This document shows positions 53,800 through 61,970 of a stretch of 64,000 nucleotides of DNA, in pieces. The notes under the pieces were generated by a model. That model was not told the DNA's origin and ran no database searches. It saw nothing but the letters and a program-made list of their open reading frames with translations. Each line of letters opens with the position of its first letter. Within the stretch, counting starts at the first letter, position 1. A program made the position numbers and the translations under genes. The stretch spans positions 372,001 through 436,000 of the forward strand of contig CAVSLD010000006.1 of the NCBI GenBank assembly GCA_963728655.1, given 5' to 3'. This DNA is from Iamia sp963728655 (GTDB taxonomy: Bacteria; Actinomycetota; Acidimicrobiia; Acidimicrobiales; Iamiaceae).

Positions 53800-56278
53800 C
53801 CTTGTGCCGCCCACGCTGGCTCCCGGTCAGCGTCGACGGCGGTGGGGACGCGACCAGAGGCCACCGGTCGACCAGCTCGGTCGTCGCGGCCGCGTCCTGG
53901 GGCCGGCCCCACAGGTAGCCCTGGCCGTACGAGCACCTGAGTCCGGCCAGGACCCGGTGCTGGTCCTCGGTCTCGATCCCCTCCGCGATGGTCTGCACCC
54001 CGAGAGACGAGGCGAGGGCGACCATGGTGGTGATGATGACGTCGTCCAGGCCCTCCTCGCCGATGCCCGAGACGAACGACTGGTCGACCTTCAGGAAGTC
54101 GACAGGGACGTCGCGCAGGCGGCTGAACGACGAGTAGCCGGTGCCGAAGTCATCGATCGCGATCTGGACGCCGTGGTCGTGCAGTCGCCGGAGGGAGGCG
54201 AGGCTGGACCGGGAGTCCATCAGGGTCGACTCGGTCACCTCGAGGCAGAGGCTCGTCGGAGGGACCCCGGCGGCGACGAGCGCGTCGCGGACCTGGTCCG
54301 GGAAGCCGGGATCAGCCAGCTGGAGCGGGGAGACGTTCACCGCGACGGTGAGTGCCAGGTCAGGACGCCGGCGCCGCCACCTCGCGAGGGCATCGCAGGC
54401 ATTGGTCAGCATCAGTGCCCCCAGGGGACCGATGAGGCGGGCCTCCTCGGCGATCGGCACGAACTCGTCCGGGCGGATCGCTCCCAACTCCGGGTGGTGC
54501 CACCGGGCCAGCGCCTCGAACCCGAACAACGCGCCGGTCGCCAGGTCCACCTCCGGTTGGAAGTGGGTGGCGACCTCCTCCCGCTCGACAGCCCCGTGAA
54601 GGGCCTCGGCCAGCGCGACCCGCCGTCGCTGGCGATCGTCCAGGGCGTCGTCGTAGAGCTCCCAGCGCCCGCGGCCGGCCTGCTTGGCGGCGTAGACGGC
54701 GGCATCTGCCTGCCGGAGGACCTCGCCGGCGGTCGCGCCCGGGGCCGAGCGGGCCACCCCCGCGCTCGACTCGACGACGAGGGAGGTACCGGCCACGTCG
54801 AGGTCGCGACGTACCGCGGCGATGATCCGATCGACGGCGGCGGCGACGGCGGGCAGGTCGTCGCACCCCGTGAAGCAGACGACGAACTCGTCGCCCCCGA
54901 GGCGTCCGACGATCCCGTCCCCCGGCGTGGTTGCCACGATCCGCTGCGCCAGGTGCCGGAGGGCCTCGTCGGCATCGAGGTGGCCCAGTCGGTCGTTGAC
55001 GAGCCGGAAGTCGTCGAGGTCGATGAGCACGACGGTCGTCGTCGTGCTGGTCGCAGGGTCGGCGAGAGCGGCCTCGAGGTGGTCCAGGAAGAGGCGGCGG
55101 TTGGCCAGTCCCGTCAGCGGGTCGTGGTTCGCCTGGTGCAAGAGCGCCTGCTGCGCCTCGTACCGCTCGGTGATGTCGAACACCGTGCCGATCAGCGTCC
55201 GGGCGCCCGGACCGGGCCTGGGGCTGCTGCGCGTGGTGACCCACCGGACCGTGCCGCCGGGCCGCACGATGCGGTGGGTGCAGCTGACGACCTCACCGCG
55301 CTCGGCCCGGCGGAGCGCGGCACGGAGCTCGGCTCGGTCCTCGGGGTGGACGTGCGCGAGGTCCGCCAGGTCGCTGGGCGGGCGGGCGAGGATCCGCCAC
55401 AGCTCGTCGGAGCCGATCACGTCCCCGGTGTCGAGGTCGAGCTCGTAGCTGCCGAGGTGCGCCGACGCCTGGGCGTCGGCCATCCGGCGCCGGTCCTCCT
55501 CCGCCCTCGTCCGCTCGGCGAGGGCGTCGGTCAGGTCGCTGCACACGGCGACCGTGGCGCTGAGCCGCCCCTCACCGTCGTGCACGGGGGCGTCGGCCAC
55601 CAGCACGGGGATCGGCGCGCCGCCCTTGCCGACCAGGAGGACCTCGCCGGTCCAGGACCGCTCGGCGGGGGCGCGCCCTCGGTCGCGGCACCGTCGCCCT
55701 CGGCGACCACGGTGACCAGGTCCGTCGTCTCCCGACCCAGGGCCTCCTCGGCGGACCACCCGAACAGCCCCGTCGCGGCCTCGTTCCAGTAGATCACGCG
55801 TCCTGCCCTGTCCCAGGCGACCACGGCTTGCCCGACGGCCTCGAGCAGCGACGCCTGGAGGTCCACGGCGGTCTCGATCTCCTTGCGAGCGGTGATGTCC
55901 CGGAGGTGACCCACCACGGCCGCGACCCCGGGTTCCTCGAGCAGGTTCGTCGCCACCTCCTCGACCCACCGCACCTGGCCGTCCTCGTCGAGGACCCGGA
56001 GCTCGATCCGGACGCTCGATCCCCGGTCCGCGATGGCGCGGAAGGCCTCGGACGCCCTCGCCTGGTCGTCAGGGTGGATGAGGTCGAAGCCGTTGCGCCC
56101 GACGAGCCGCTCCGGCTCGGTGCCGATCAACCGGGTCGCCGAGGGGCTGGCCCAGACGATGCTGCCGTCCTCGGCGAACAGGAGGATGAGGTCGTCGGTG
56201 CGGGTCAGGAAGGCATCGACGAGGCCCGCGGTCGAGGTGCGGAGGTCTCGTCCCTCCCATGGTGTCTCGCCTGGCCAT
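53702..56278 (-). CDS. PAS-PAS-PAS-GGDEF-EAL cyclic-di-GMP protein, frame-interrupted
   Basis: Soluble, with three PAS units in order: DDLILLFAEDGSIVWASPSA, then AVVAWDRAGRVIYWNEAATG, then LGSYELDLDTGDVIGSDELW with its PAC end TLIGTVFDITERYEAQQALL. The diguanylate cyclase follows (HDPLTGLANRRLFLDHLEAA, active-site loop RLGGDEFVVC, intact). The phosphodiesterase comes last (FGFEALARWHHPELG, intact EAL; LTVAVNVSPLQLADPGF; IDDFGTGYSSFSRLRDVPVD; FLKVDQSFV). Both catalytic sites look functional, so net output depends on sensing. One break lies in a C5 run near 55685, and an N-terminal one probably joins ATG 56278 or 56260 to the frame. The last about 30 residues are Arg/Gly-rich and overlap the LLM gene antisense, so the natural stop may be earlier. 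Confidence 0.85.
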
Positions 56279-56404
56279 GTGCCCTCCGCCGCCCGGGCCG
56301 TGCTCGGCCCTGCACCGTCTGTCGGCGGGGCCGGGCCGGTGATGAGGTCTCGGCCCCGGACCCGGCCACTCCTGACCCGGGCTGACGCAGGGGGAAGGTG
56401 ACCC

Positions 56405-56857
56405 CTACACCTCGTAGGCGTCGGCGGCCTCGTCGCTCTCGACGGTGCGGTCGCAGGTGGGGCACCAGGGGCGGACCTCGAGGGCGGTGCCGCAGCGGGA
56501 GTGGAAGGCGGCGGCGGAGGGCCCGCCCCGGCGCCGGGCACCCCAGTCGGCCAGGTGGGTGAGGGTGGCGGCCAGCTCCCGGCCGGCGCCGGTGAGGACG
56601 TACTCGTGGCGGAGGGGGCGTTCGCTGTAGGGGCGGGCGACGACGAGGCCGTCGTCGGTCAGCTGGCGCAGGCGGGCGGTGAGGATGTTGGGAGCCACCC
56701 CGAGGCCGTCGCCCAGGTCGCCGAAGCGTCGGGGCCCGTCGAGGAGGCCGGCGACGATCAGCAGCACCCAGCGGTCGCCCACCCGCTCGACCGCCCGGAC
56801 GAGGGCCGGCTCCGGCCGCAGGGACGGGGTCGACGGGGGACGCGGGCGGCGGGGCAC
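56405..56857 (-). CDS. HxlR-family regulator with Cys-rich tail
   Basis: The product is 150 residues from GTG 56855-56857. The winged helix is RVGDRWVLLIVAGLLDGPRR, then FGDLGDGLGVAPNILTARLR and QLTDDGLVVARPYSERPLRH, the standard HxlR (DUF24) core with the GDRW opening. The tail RCGTALEVRPWCPTCDRTVE has three cysteines, two as CPTC, and could bind zinc or sense oxidants. It is divergent from the HtrA-like protease across an 83-base gap that holds a strong palindrome, which is probably its operator. Confidence 0.85.
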   Translation of the reverse strand: MPRRPRPPSTPSLRPEPALVRAVERVGDRWVLLIVAGLLDGPRRFGDLGDGLGVAPNILTARLRQLTDDGLVVARPYSERPLRHEYVLTGAGRELAATLTHLADWGARRRGGPSAAAFHSRCGTALEVRPWCPTCDRTVESDEAADAYEV

Positions 56858-56900
56858 GACCTCATCTTCGCAGTGCGCGCCGCGCCTGCCACCGGAGGGT

Positions 56901-56931
56901 CTAGTGTCACTTGCACATCGCAAGTCACTAG
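56901..56931. promoter_or_regulatory. Palindromic operator between HxlR and protease genes
   Basis: The inner palindrome ACTTGC-ACATC-GCAAGT (56909-56925) is perfect with a 5-base centre. It lies inside an outer pair CTAGTG (56901-56906) and CACTAG (56926-56931), with two extra bases on the left. It ends 9 bases before the protease ATG (56941), which leaves room for a ribosome site AGGAG, and lies upstream of the HxlR GTG on the other strand. HxlR proteins bind such short-centre palindromes and usually regulate themselves and the divergent gene. Confidence 0.7.
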
Positions 56932-56940
56932 GAGCCACCC

Positions 56941-57867
56941 ATGTCCGTCCTCACCGACATCGCCGACGCCACCCGCGCCGCCCACGCCGTCGCCGCCCCG
57001 GCCACCGTCGCCATCGGCCGCCACGCCCGGGGGGCCGGCGTGGTCATCGCTCCCGACCGCGTCGTCACCAGCGCCCACAACCTGCGTGATCGCACCACCC
57101 AGGTCACCTTCGCCGACGGCACCCACGCCCAGGCCGCCCTGGTCGGCTCCGACGCCGACCACGACGTGGTGGTCCTCGAGGTGCCCACCGGCGATGTGAC
57201 CCCGCTGACCTGGGCCGACACCCCCACCCAGCCGGGTGACGCCGTGTTCGCCCTGGCCCGCTCCGACGGCGGCGACCGGATCACCACCGGCACCGTGTCG
57301 GGCGTGGGCCGCACCTTCCGTGGCCCCCGGGGTCGGCGCGTGACCGGCGCGGTCGAGCACACCGCCCCGCTGGCCCGGGGGTCCTCCGGCGGTCCGCTGG
57401 TCGACGCCGAGGGCCGGCTGGTGGGCCTCAACACCCACCGCATGGGCGAGGGCTTCTACCTGGCGCTGTCGGCCGACGCCGAGCTGCGGGAACGGGTCGA
57501 CGCCCTGGCCGGCGGCCGCCACCTCCGCACCCGGCGCCTGGGTGTCGTCATCGTGCCCGGCCCGCGCGCCGCCCGGCTCCGGGCCCGCGTCGGGTTGCCC
57601 GAGGCCCCGGGGCTCCTCGTCCGGGCCGTGGCCGAGGGCTCGCCCGCCGCCGCGGCCGGGCTCGACGAGGGCGACCTGCTCACCGCCGTCGACGGCCGGC
57701 CGGTCGCCAGCGTCGACGACCTGTGGGACGCCCTGGACGCGGCCGCCGCGCGCGACGCGGTGGAGGTCACCCTCCTGCGGGGCACCGACGAGCGCACCGC
57801 CACGGTCACCTTCCCCGCCGGCGACGGCCTCGACGAGGACGAGGACGAGGACGTCGACCCGGCCTGA
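56941..57867 (+). CDS. HtrA/DegP-like serine protease with PDZ, no export signal
   Basis: The product is 308 residues from ATG at 56941. Trypsin-like triad: His46 in VVTSAHNL, Asp75 in DADHDVVVLEV, Ser149 in RGSSGGPLV. The C-terminal PDZ domain is LLVRAVAEGSPAAAAGLDEG, then DLLTAVDGRPVASVDDLWDA. The acidic end is GLDEDEDEDVDPA. The N-terminus (MSVLTDIADATRAAHAVAAP) lacks the Arg/Lys start and hydrophobic stretch of a signal peptide, so it appears cytoplasmic, which is unusual because HtrA proteins normally act outside the membrane. Its expression is probably controlled by the adjacent HxlR regulator. Confidence 0.85.
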   Translation: MSVLTDIADATRAAHAVAAPATVAIGRHARGAGVVIAPDRVVTSAHNLRDRTTQVTFADGTHAQAALVGSDADHDVVVLEVPTGDVTPLTWADTPTQPGDAVFALARSDGGDRITTGTVSGVGRTFRGPRGRRVTGAVEHTAPLARGSSGGPLVDAEGRLVGLNTHRMGEGFYLALSADAELRERVDALAGGRHLRTRRLGVVIVPGPRAARLRARVGLPEAPGLLVRAVAEGSPAAAAGLDEGDLLTAVDGRPVASVDDLWDALDAAAARDAVEVTLLRGTDERTATVTFPAGDGLDEDEDEDVDPA

Positions 57868-57933
57868 GCAGGAGGGCCCGTCCGCCGTCGGGGTGACCTG
57901 CGTCGCGACCCGAGGGACCGGGGAGGGGGATTG

Positions 57934-57948
57934 CTACCATCGGGGTAG
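57934..57948. promoter_or_regulatory. Inverted repeat upstream of sufB
   Basis: CTACC-ATCGG-GGTAG (57934-57948) is a perfect 5-base inverted repeat, followed by an A-rich patch (GAGAAATACC) unusual for this DNA. It lies 46 bases before the sufB ATG in the only space available for the suf promoter. An Fe-S-sensing regulator of the Rrf2/SufR kind is the natural candidate, but no such gene is in the window and the motif is not a known consensus to me. Confidence 0.35.
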
Positions 57949-57994
57949 GAGAAATACCGCCCACCACGCCCTCACCGGCAGGAGGCACCGCCGC

Positions 57995-59392
57995 ATGGCA
58001 GTCCAGGATCTCGACCTCGGTCGCTACAAGCTCGGCTGGTCCGACGCCGAGGACTACGTCTTCAAGCCCAAGCGCGGGCTGTCCGAGGACATCATCCGCG
58101 AGATGTCGTGGATGAAGGGCGAGCCCGACTGGATGCTGCAGTACCGCCTCGACAGCTTCCGCCGCTTCGAGCGCCGACCCATGCCCACCTGGGGTGGCGA
58201 CATGTCGGAGATCTTCTTCGACCAGATCTACTACTACATCAAGCCCACCGAGGGTCAGGTCGACAAGTGGGACGAGCTCCCCGACGCGATCAAGGACACC
58301 TACGAGAAGCTGGGCATCCCCGAGGCCGAGCGCAAGTACCTGGCCGGGGTCACCGCCCAGTACGAGTCCGAGGTCGTGTTCCACCGCAACCGCGACGACC
58401 TGGCGGCCCAGGGCGTCGTGTTCTGCGACATGGACACCGCCCTGCGCGAGTACCCCGAGCTGGTCAAGGAGCACTTCGGCACCGTCATCCCGAAGAACGA
58501 CAACAAGTTCGCCTCGCTGAACTCGTCGGTCTGGTCCGGCGGCTCGTTCATCTACGTCCCCCCGGGCGTCGAGGTGGAGATGCCGCTGCAGGCCTACTTC
58601 CGGATCAACGCCGAGAACATGGGCCAGTTCGAGCGCACCCTCATCATCGCCGACGAGGGCTCCAAGGTGCACTACATCGAGGGCTGCTCGGCCCCCACCT
58701 ACACCTCGGACTCGCTGCACTCCGCCGTGGTCGAGATCGTGGTCAAGGAGTCGGCCCGGGTCACCTACACGACCATCCAGAACTGGTCGAGCAACGTGTT
58801 CAACCTGGTCACCAAGCGGGCCAAGGTCGAGGCCGAGGGCCACATGGAGTGGATCGACGGCAACATCGGCAGCCGCCTCACCATGAAGTACCCGGCCGTC
58901 TGGCTGGTCGGCCCGAAGGCCACCGGCGAGGTCCTCTCCGTGGCCTACGCCGGCGCCGGCCAGCACCAGGACACCGGGGCCAAGATGGTCCACGCCGCCC
59001 CCGAGACCACCTCCAAGATCGTGTCCAAGTCGATCTCCTCCCACGGCGGGCGCACCTCCTACCGCGGCCTGGTCCGGGTCGAAGACGATGCCTACGGCTG
59101 CAAGAGCCACGTCCAGTGCGACGCCCTCATCCTCGACCCCGAGTCGGTCAGCGACACCTACCCCTACATGGAGGTCGGCTCCCAGGACGCCCGCATCGGC
59201 CACGAGGCCACGGTGTCCCGGGTGGCCGACGAGCAGCTCTTCTACCTGATGAGCCGGGGCCTCACCGAGGAGCAGGCCATGGGCATGGTGGTCAACGGGT
59301 TCATCGAGCCCGTCACCCGCACCCTCCCCATGGAGTACGCGGTCGAGTGGAGCCGCCTCATCGAGCTCCAGATGGAGGGCTCGGTCGGCTGA
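57995..59392 (+). CDS. sufB: Fe-S cluster assembly protein SufB
   Basis: The product is 465 residues from ATG at 57995 after CAGGAGG. LGWSDAEDYVFKPKRGLSED, then KGEPDWMLQYRLDSFRRFER, DQIYYYIKPTEGQVDKWDEL and SSVWSGGSFIYVPPGVEVEM follow. Also ADEGSKVHYIEGCSAPTYTS, YGCKSHVQCDALILDPESVS and EEQAMGMVVNGFIEPVTRTL. The conserved scaffold cysteine is in the EGCSAP segment, and the beta-helix core is complete. SufB, with SufC and SufD, is the scaffold on which sulfur and iron are assembled into clusters. The frame is intact. It is the first gene of the suf locus, but sufD follows only after about 1 kb. Confidence 0.95.
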   Translation: MAVQDLDLGRYKLGWSDAEDYVFKPKRGLSEDIIREMSWMKGEPDWMLQYRLDSFRRFERRPMPTWGGDMSEIFFDQIYYYIKPTEGQVDKWDELPDAIKDTYEKLGIPEAERKYLAGVTAQYESEVVFHRNRDDLAAQGVVFCDMDTALREYPELVKEHFGTVIPKNDNKFASLNSSVWSGGSFIYVPPGVEVEMPLQAYFRINAENMGQFERTLIIADEGSKVHYIEGCSAPTYTSDSLHSAVVEIVVKESARVTYTTIQNWSSNVFNLVTKRAKVEAEGHMEWIDGNIGSRLTMKYPAVWLVGPKATGEVLSVAYAGAGQHQDTGAKMVHAAPETTSKIVSKSISSHGGRTSYRGLVRVEDDAYGCKSHVQCDALILDPESVSDTYPYMEVGSQDARIGHEATVSRVADEQLFYLMSRGLTEEQAMGMVVNGFIEPVTRTLPMEYAVEWSRLIELQMEGSVG

Positions 59393-59528
59393 CCGGCATC
59401 GGCCGGCCCCGAGGGCAGACCACAGGCTGCTGACGCGCCTGGAGAGCTTGCACCGCGCTCGTCCCCGGGCCCGACGTGGCCCTTCCCGGCGAGCTCCGTA
59501 CAAAGGGGCTCCGATGGGCACGCTGTCG

Positions 59529-59577
59529 GTTCTCGGTACGGATGTGGCCGTCCTCGGACGAGTCCCGTACCGAGAAC
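59529..59577. repeat. Strong 13-bp stem-loop between sufB and sufD
   Basis: Arms GTTCTCGGTACGG (59529-59541) and CCGTACCGAGAAC (59565-59577) are perfectly complementary. The 23-base loop holds a smaller stem GTCC (59550-59553) and GGAC (59556-59559). No U-run follows, so it is not a classical terminator. An RNA-stabilising or processing hairpin that sets the sufB to sufD ratio, or a remnant of a small inverted-repeat element, are the main alternatives. Confidence 0.75.
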
Positions 59578-59662
59578 GGCTCTGGCGGGACGACCCGCCT
59601 CGGCACGGGCACGACCTCGCTGGAGCGGGCGACGAGCTCCCGCCGGAGGCGGCCCGGGCCGG

Positions 59663-59851
59663 GTGCCCGTGTCCAGCGCACCACCGCCCACCACACCGCC
59701 CTCGGGCGAGGCGGCCCCGGCGTCCGCGCCCGCCGGGACGCGCTCACCGGGCGGGGGCGGTCTGACGGTCGGGCTGCTCGGGTTGGCCGGAGCCTCGGCC
59801 TTGCTCGCCACCGTCGTCAGCGTCGCGGCGGTGCGCCGCCGCTCGGGCTGA
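59663..59851 (+). CDS. Possible small single-pass membrane protein
   Basis: GTG at 59663 gives a 62-residue product: a Pro/Ala/Ser-rich first half (PVSSAPPPTTPPSGEAAPAS), a Gly-rich turn, one helix LTVGLLGLAGASALLATVVS, and a positively charged end VAAVRRRSG. The layout (flexible outside, helix, RRR inside) is like the C-terminal anchor of a surface protein. It could be the last part of a longer gene whose upstream frame is lost. There is no clear ribosome site. Tentative. Confidence 0.35.
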   Translation: MPVSSAPPPTTPPSGEAAPASAPAGTRSPGGGGLTVGLLGLAGASALLATVVSVAAVRRRSG

Positions 59852-59888
59852 CGGGACCTGACCGGGTCCCAGGCGCCAGAATGGGGGC

Positions 59889-60251
59889 GTGCCCATGCGC
59901 CAGGACTGCAAGTTCTTCGAGTCCCGCACCTACCGCAACGGGGAGACGGTGCGGAAGTGCGACCTCGACCTCGCGCCCGAGGCCCCATGGCGGTGCCCGG
60001 TCGACTGCAAGGGGTTCCAGCGCCGCCTGGCCGACGTGAACTGGTCCCACGGCACGCTCGTCACACCGGCCACGCCCGACGAGCCCCCGGGCCTCGACGA
60101 GCGCGGCGCTGACATCGCGGCACTGCTCGACGAGGCCGAGGACATCGTCAACGCCGTCGGCGCCGATGTGATGGCCGAGGTGGAGCGGGACCGGGCCAAG
60201 GCGGCCAAGAAGGGCCGGCTGGGCCGTCTCTTCCGCCGCAGGAAGGGCTGA
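59889..60251 (+). CDS. Small four-cysteine protein encoded within the suf locus
   Basis: The product is 120 residues from GTG at 59889 (or ATG 59895). Four cysteines at 7, 24, 36 and 40 lie in MRQDCKFFESRTYRNGETVR, KCDLDLAPEAPWRCPVDC and KGF. This pattern could bind zinc or an Fe-S cluster. The rest is an acidic helix (GLDERGADIAALLDEAEDIV) and a basic tail (KAAKKGRLGRLFRRRKG) that might contact membrane or nucleic acid. It is read in the same direction between sufB and sufD. The function is unknown; position and cysteines suggest a link to Fe-S biogenesis, which is an inference. Confidence 0.7.
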   Translation: MPMRQDCKFFESRTYRNGETVRKCDLDLAPEAPWRCPVDCKGFQRRLADVNWSHGTLVTPATPDEPPGLDERGADIAALLDEAEDIVNAVGADVMAEVERDRAKAAKKGRLGRLFRRRKG

Positions 60252-60426
60252 CCCCGGCCCCACCGCCCTCCTCGTCCCGGCGACGACGGTCGGTCACGAG
60301 CGCTGGTGAGCGTCGCCCCTCCGCTCCGGACCTGGTTCCCGTACCCGTCCGCGGGGTGGGGGCGCCCGGGGTCGAGCCGGTAGCCTCGGACGTCGGCCCA
60401 CCGGCCGACCACCACCGGAGGACACC

Positions 60427-61656
60427 CTGAGCCCCATCGCTGACGCCACGGCCGCCCTGCCCGGGGACGCCGCCCTGCGCACCGCCGCCGCCGAGCGGGC
60501 GCAGGCGGCCGGGCTCCCGAGCCCCGACGCCGAGGAGTGGCGCTACAGCCGGGTGGACGAGCTCGACCTCGACGCCTTCACCCCGGTCACGAGCGCCCCG
60601 GACCACGACGCCGGGCCCGTGCCCGCAGGTGACTGGGCCGCCGTGGTCACGCTCGTCGACGGCTGGGCCACCTCGGTCGAGGTGCACGACGAGGCCGTGA
60701 CGGTGGAGACCGGCGACGACCCCGCCCTCGGTGCGGTGATGGCCCAGGCGCCGGACTCGCTGGCCGAGTGGGCGATCGCGCTGGCCCCGACGCCGGTCAC
60801 CATCCGGGTCCGGCGGGGCGCCACGGTGGCGTCCCCGGTGCTGGTCCGCTCCGTGGGGGCGACCCCCGCGGCGCTGGCCGCGCCACGCCTGGCCGTGGTG
60901 GTCGAGGACGGGGCCCAGGCCTCGGTGGTCGAGCTCCAGGGCTCCGGCGACGACGAGGCCCTGGTGCTGGCGCTGACCGAGCTCGACGTGGCCGACCGGG
61001 CCCGCCTCGCCTACACCACCGTGCAGCAGCACGGTCCGAGCACCTGGCAGATCGCCACCCAGGCCGCCCGCGTGGGCCAGGAGGGCAGCCTCACCTCCGC
61101 CCTGGTGGCGCTGGGCGGGGCCTACGCACGGGTCCGCACCGACTGCCGGCTCGAAGGCCGCGGGGCCTCGGGAGACCTGCTCGCCGCCTACTTCGGCGAG
61201 GGCAGCCAGACCCTCGACTTCCGCACGTTCCAGGACCACATCGCGCCCGACACCACCTCCGACCTGCTCTTCAAGGGCGCCGTCGGGGGGCGCTCCCGAT
61301 CGATCTACACCGGTCTCATCACGGTCCGGCCCGACGCCCGGGGCACCAACGCCTTCCAGACCAACCGGAACCTGAAGCTCTCCGACGAGGCGTGGGCCGA
61401 GTCGGTCCCCAACCTCGAGATCCAGAACAACGACGTGCACTGCAGCCACGCCTCCACCGTCGGGCCCATCGACGACGAGCAGCGCTTCTACCTGGAGAGT
61501 CGTGGTGTCCCGCCCGAGGAGGCCGAGCGCCTCGTCGTGTCGGGCTTCTTCGCCGACGTGCTGGGCCGCATGGCGGCCCCCGCCCCGCTGCTGGCCGAGG
61601 TGCGCCAGGCCATCGAGTCCCGCCTCGACCGCCTCGACGCCGAGGTGCCGGCATGA
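60427..61656 (+). CDS. sufD: Fe-S cluster assembly protein SufD, probable CTG start
   Basis: The frame is open well upstream of the first GTG (60553). It reads LSPIADATAALPGDAALRTA, then ERAQAAGLPSPDAEEWRYSR, where GLP....EEWRYSR is the conserved SufD N-terminus, so the true start must be before 60553. CTG at 60427 lies 5 bases after GGAGG (60417-60421), and no ATG/GTG/TTG fits in between, giving 409 residues. The remainder is typical: EGRGASGDLLAAYFGEGSQT, TLDFRTFQDHIAPDTTSDLL, FKGAVGGRSRSIYTGLITVR and NNDVHCSHASTVGPIDDEQR. SufD pairs with SufB on the SufC ATPase. Its stop overlaps the Rieske gene (ATGA). Confidence 0.9.
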   Translation: MSPIADATAALPGDAALRTAAAERAQAAGLPSPDAEEWRYSRVDELDLDAFTPVTSAPDHDAGPVPAGDWAAVVTLVDGWATSVEVHDEAVTVETGDDPALGAVMAQAPDSLAEWAIALAPTPVTIRVRRGATVASPVLVRSVGATPAALAAPRLAVVVEDGAQASVVELQGSGDDEALVLALTELDVADRARLAYTTVQQHGPSTWQIATQAARVGQEGSLTSALVALGGAYARVRTDCRLEGRGASGDLLAAYFGEGSQTLDFRTFQDHIAPDTTSDLLFKGAVGGRSRSIYTGLITVRPDARGTNAFQTNRNLKLSDEAWAESVPNLEIQNNDVHCSHASTVGPIDDEQRFYLESRGVPPEEAERLVVSGFFADVLGRMAAPAPLLAEVRQAIESRLDRLDAEVPA

Positions 61657-61970
61657 GCCGCCAGCGCGCCTGCGGTGCATCCGAGGTGGCCGACGGCACC
61701 GCCCACCGGGTGGTGCTCGACGGCACGCCGATCGCGGTCGTCCGGATCGGCGACGACTACTACGCCATCGGCGACACCTGCAGCCACCAGCGCATCTCGC
61801 TGTCGGAGGGCGAGGTCCTCTGCGCCGAGCGCGCCATCGAGTGCTGGAAGCACGGGTCGAGCTTCAGCCTGGAGACGGGCGAGCCCTCCTCCCTGCCGGC
61901 CAACAAGCCCGTCCCCACCTACCCGGTCGAGGTCGACGGCGACGACGTCTACGTGGAGGTCACGACATGA
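61653..61970 (+). CDS. Rieske-type ferredoxin of the suf operon
   Basis: The product is 105 residues; ATG at 61653 overlaps the sufD stop and its own stop overlaps the sufC start (ATGA both times). Rieske ligands Cys43-x-His45 (DTCSHQRISLSEG) and Cys64-x2-His67 (IECWKHGSSFSLETG) coordinate a [2Fe-2S] cluster. The end is KPVPTYPVEVDGDDVYVEV. It is small and soluble, like dioxygenase ferredoxin subunits. Actinobacterial suf operons often carry such a gene between sufD and sufC; it probably supplies electrons during cluster assembly or acts as a target. Confidence 0.92.
   Translation: MSRQRACGASEVADGTAHRVVLDGTPIAVVRIGDDYYAIGDTCSHQRISLSEGEVLCAERAIECWKHGSSFSLETGEPSSLPANKPVPTYPVEVDGDDVYVEVTT

Larger units (their letters stand above)
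59393..59888. other. Interval inside the suf locus without a convincing long gene
   Basis: About 500 bases between sufB and the Cys4 gene. Plus-strand frames here have mixed composition (Arg/Pro/His-rich), and none extends from a good ribosome site. The first 100 bases may hold the end of the sufB message. 59529-59577 is a strong stem-loop (separate entry), and 59663-59851 is a small possible membrane protein. The DNA is less strongly G/C in third positions in every frame than in flanking genes, so most of it may be non-coding or a decayed gene. Confidence 0.5.

Noticed and set aside
59358..59988. Minus-strand frames opposite the suf interval
   Set aside because: Arg/Pro/Ser-rich with no motif or ribosome site; they look like noise in GC-rich DNA.
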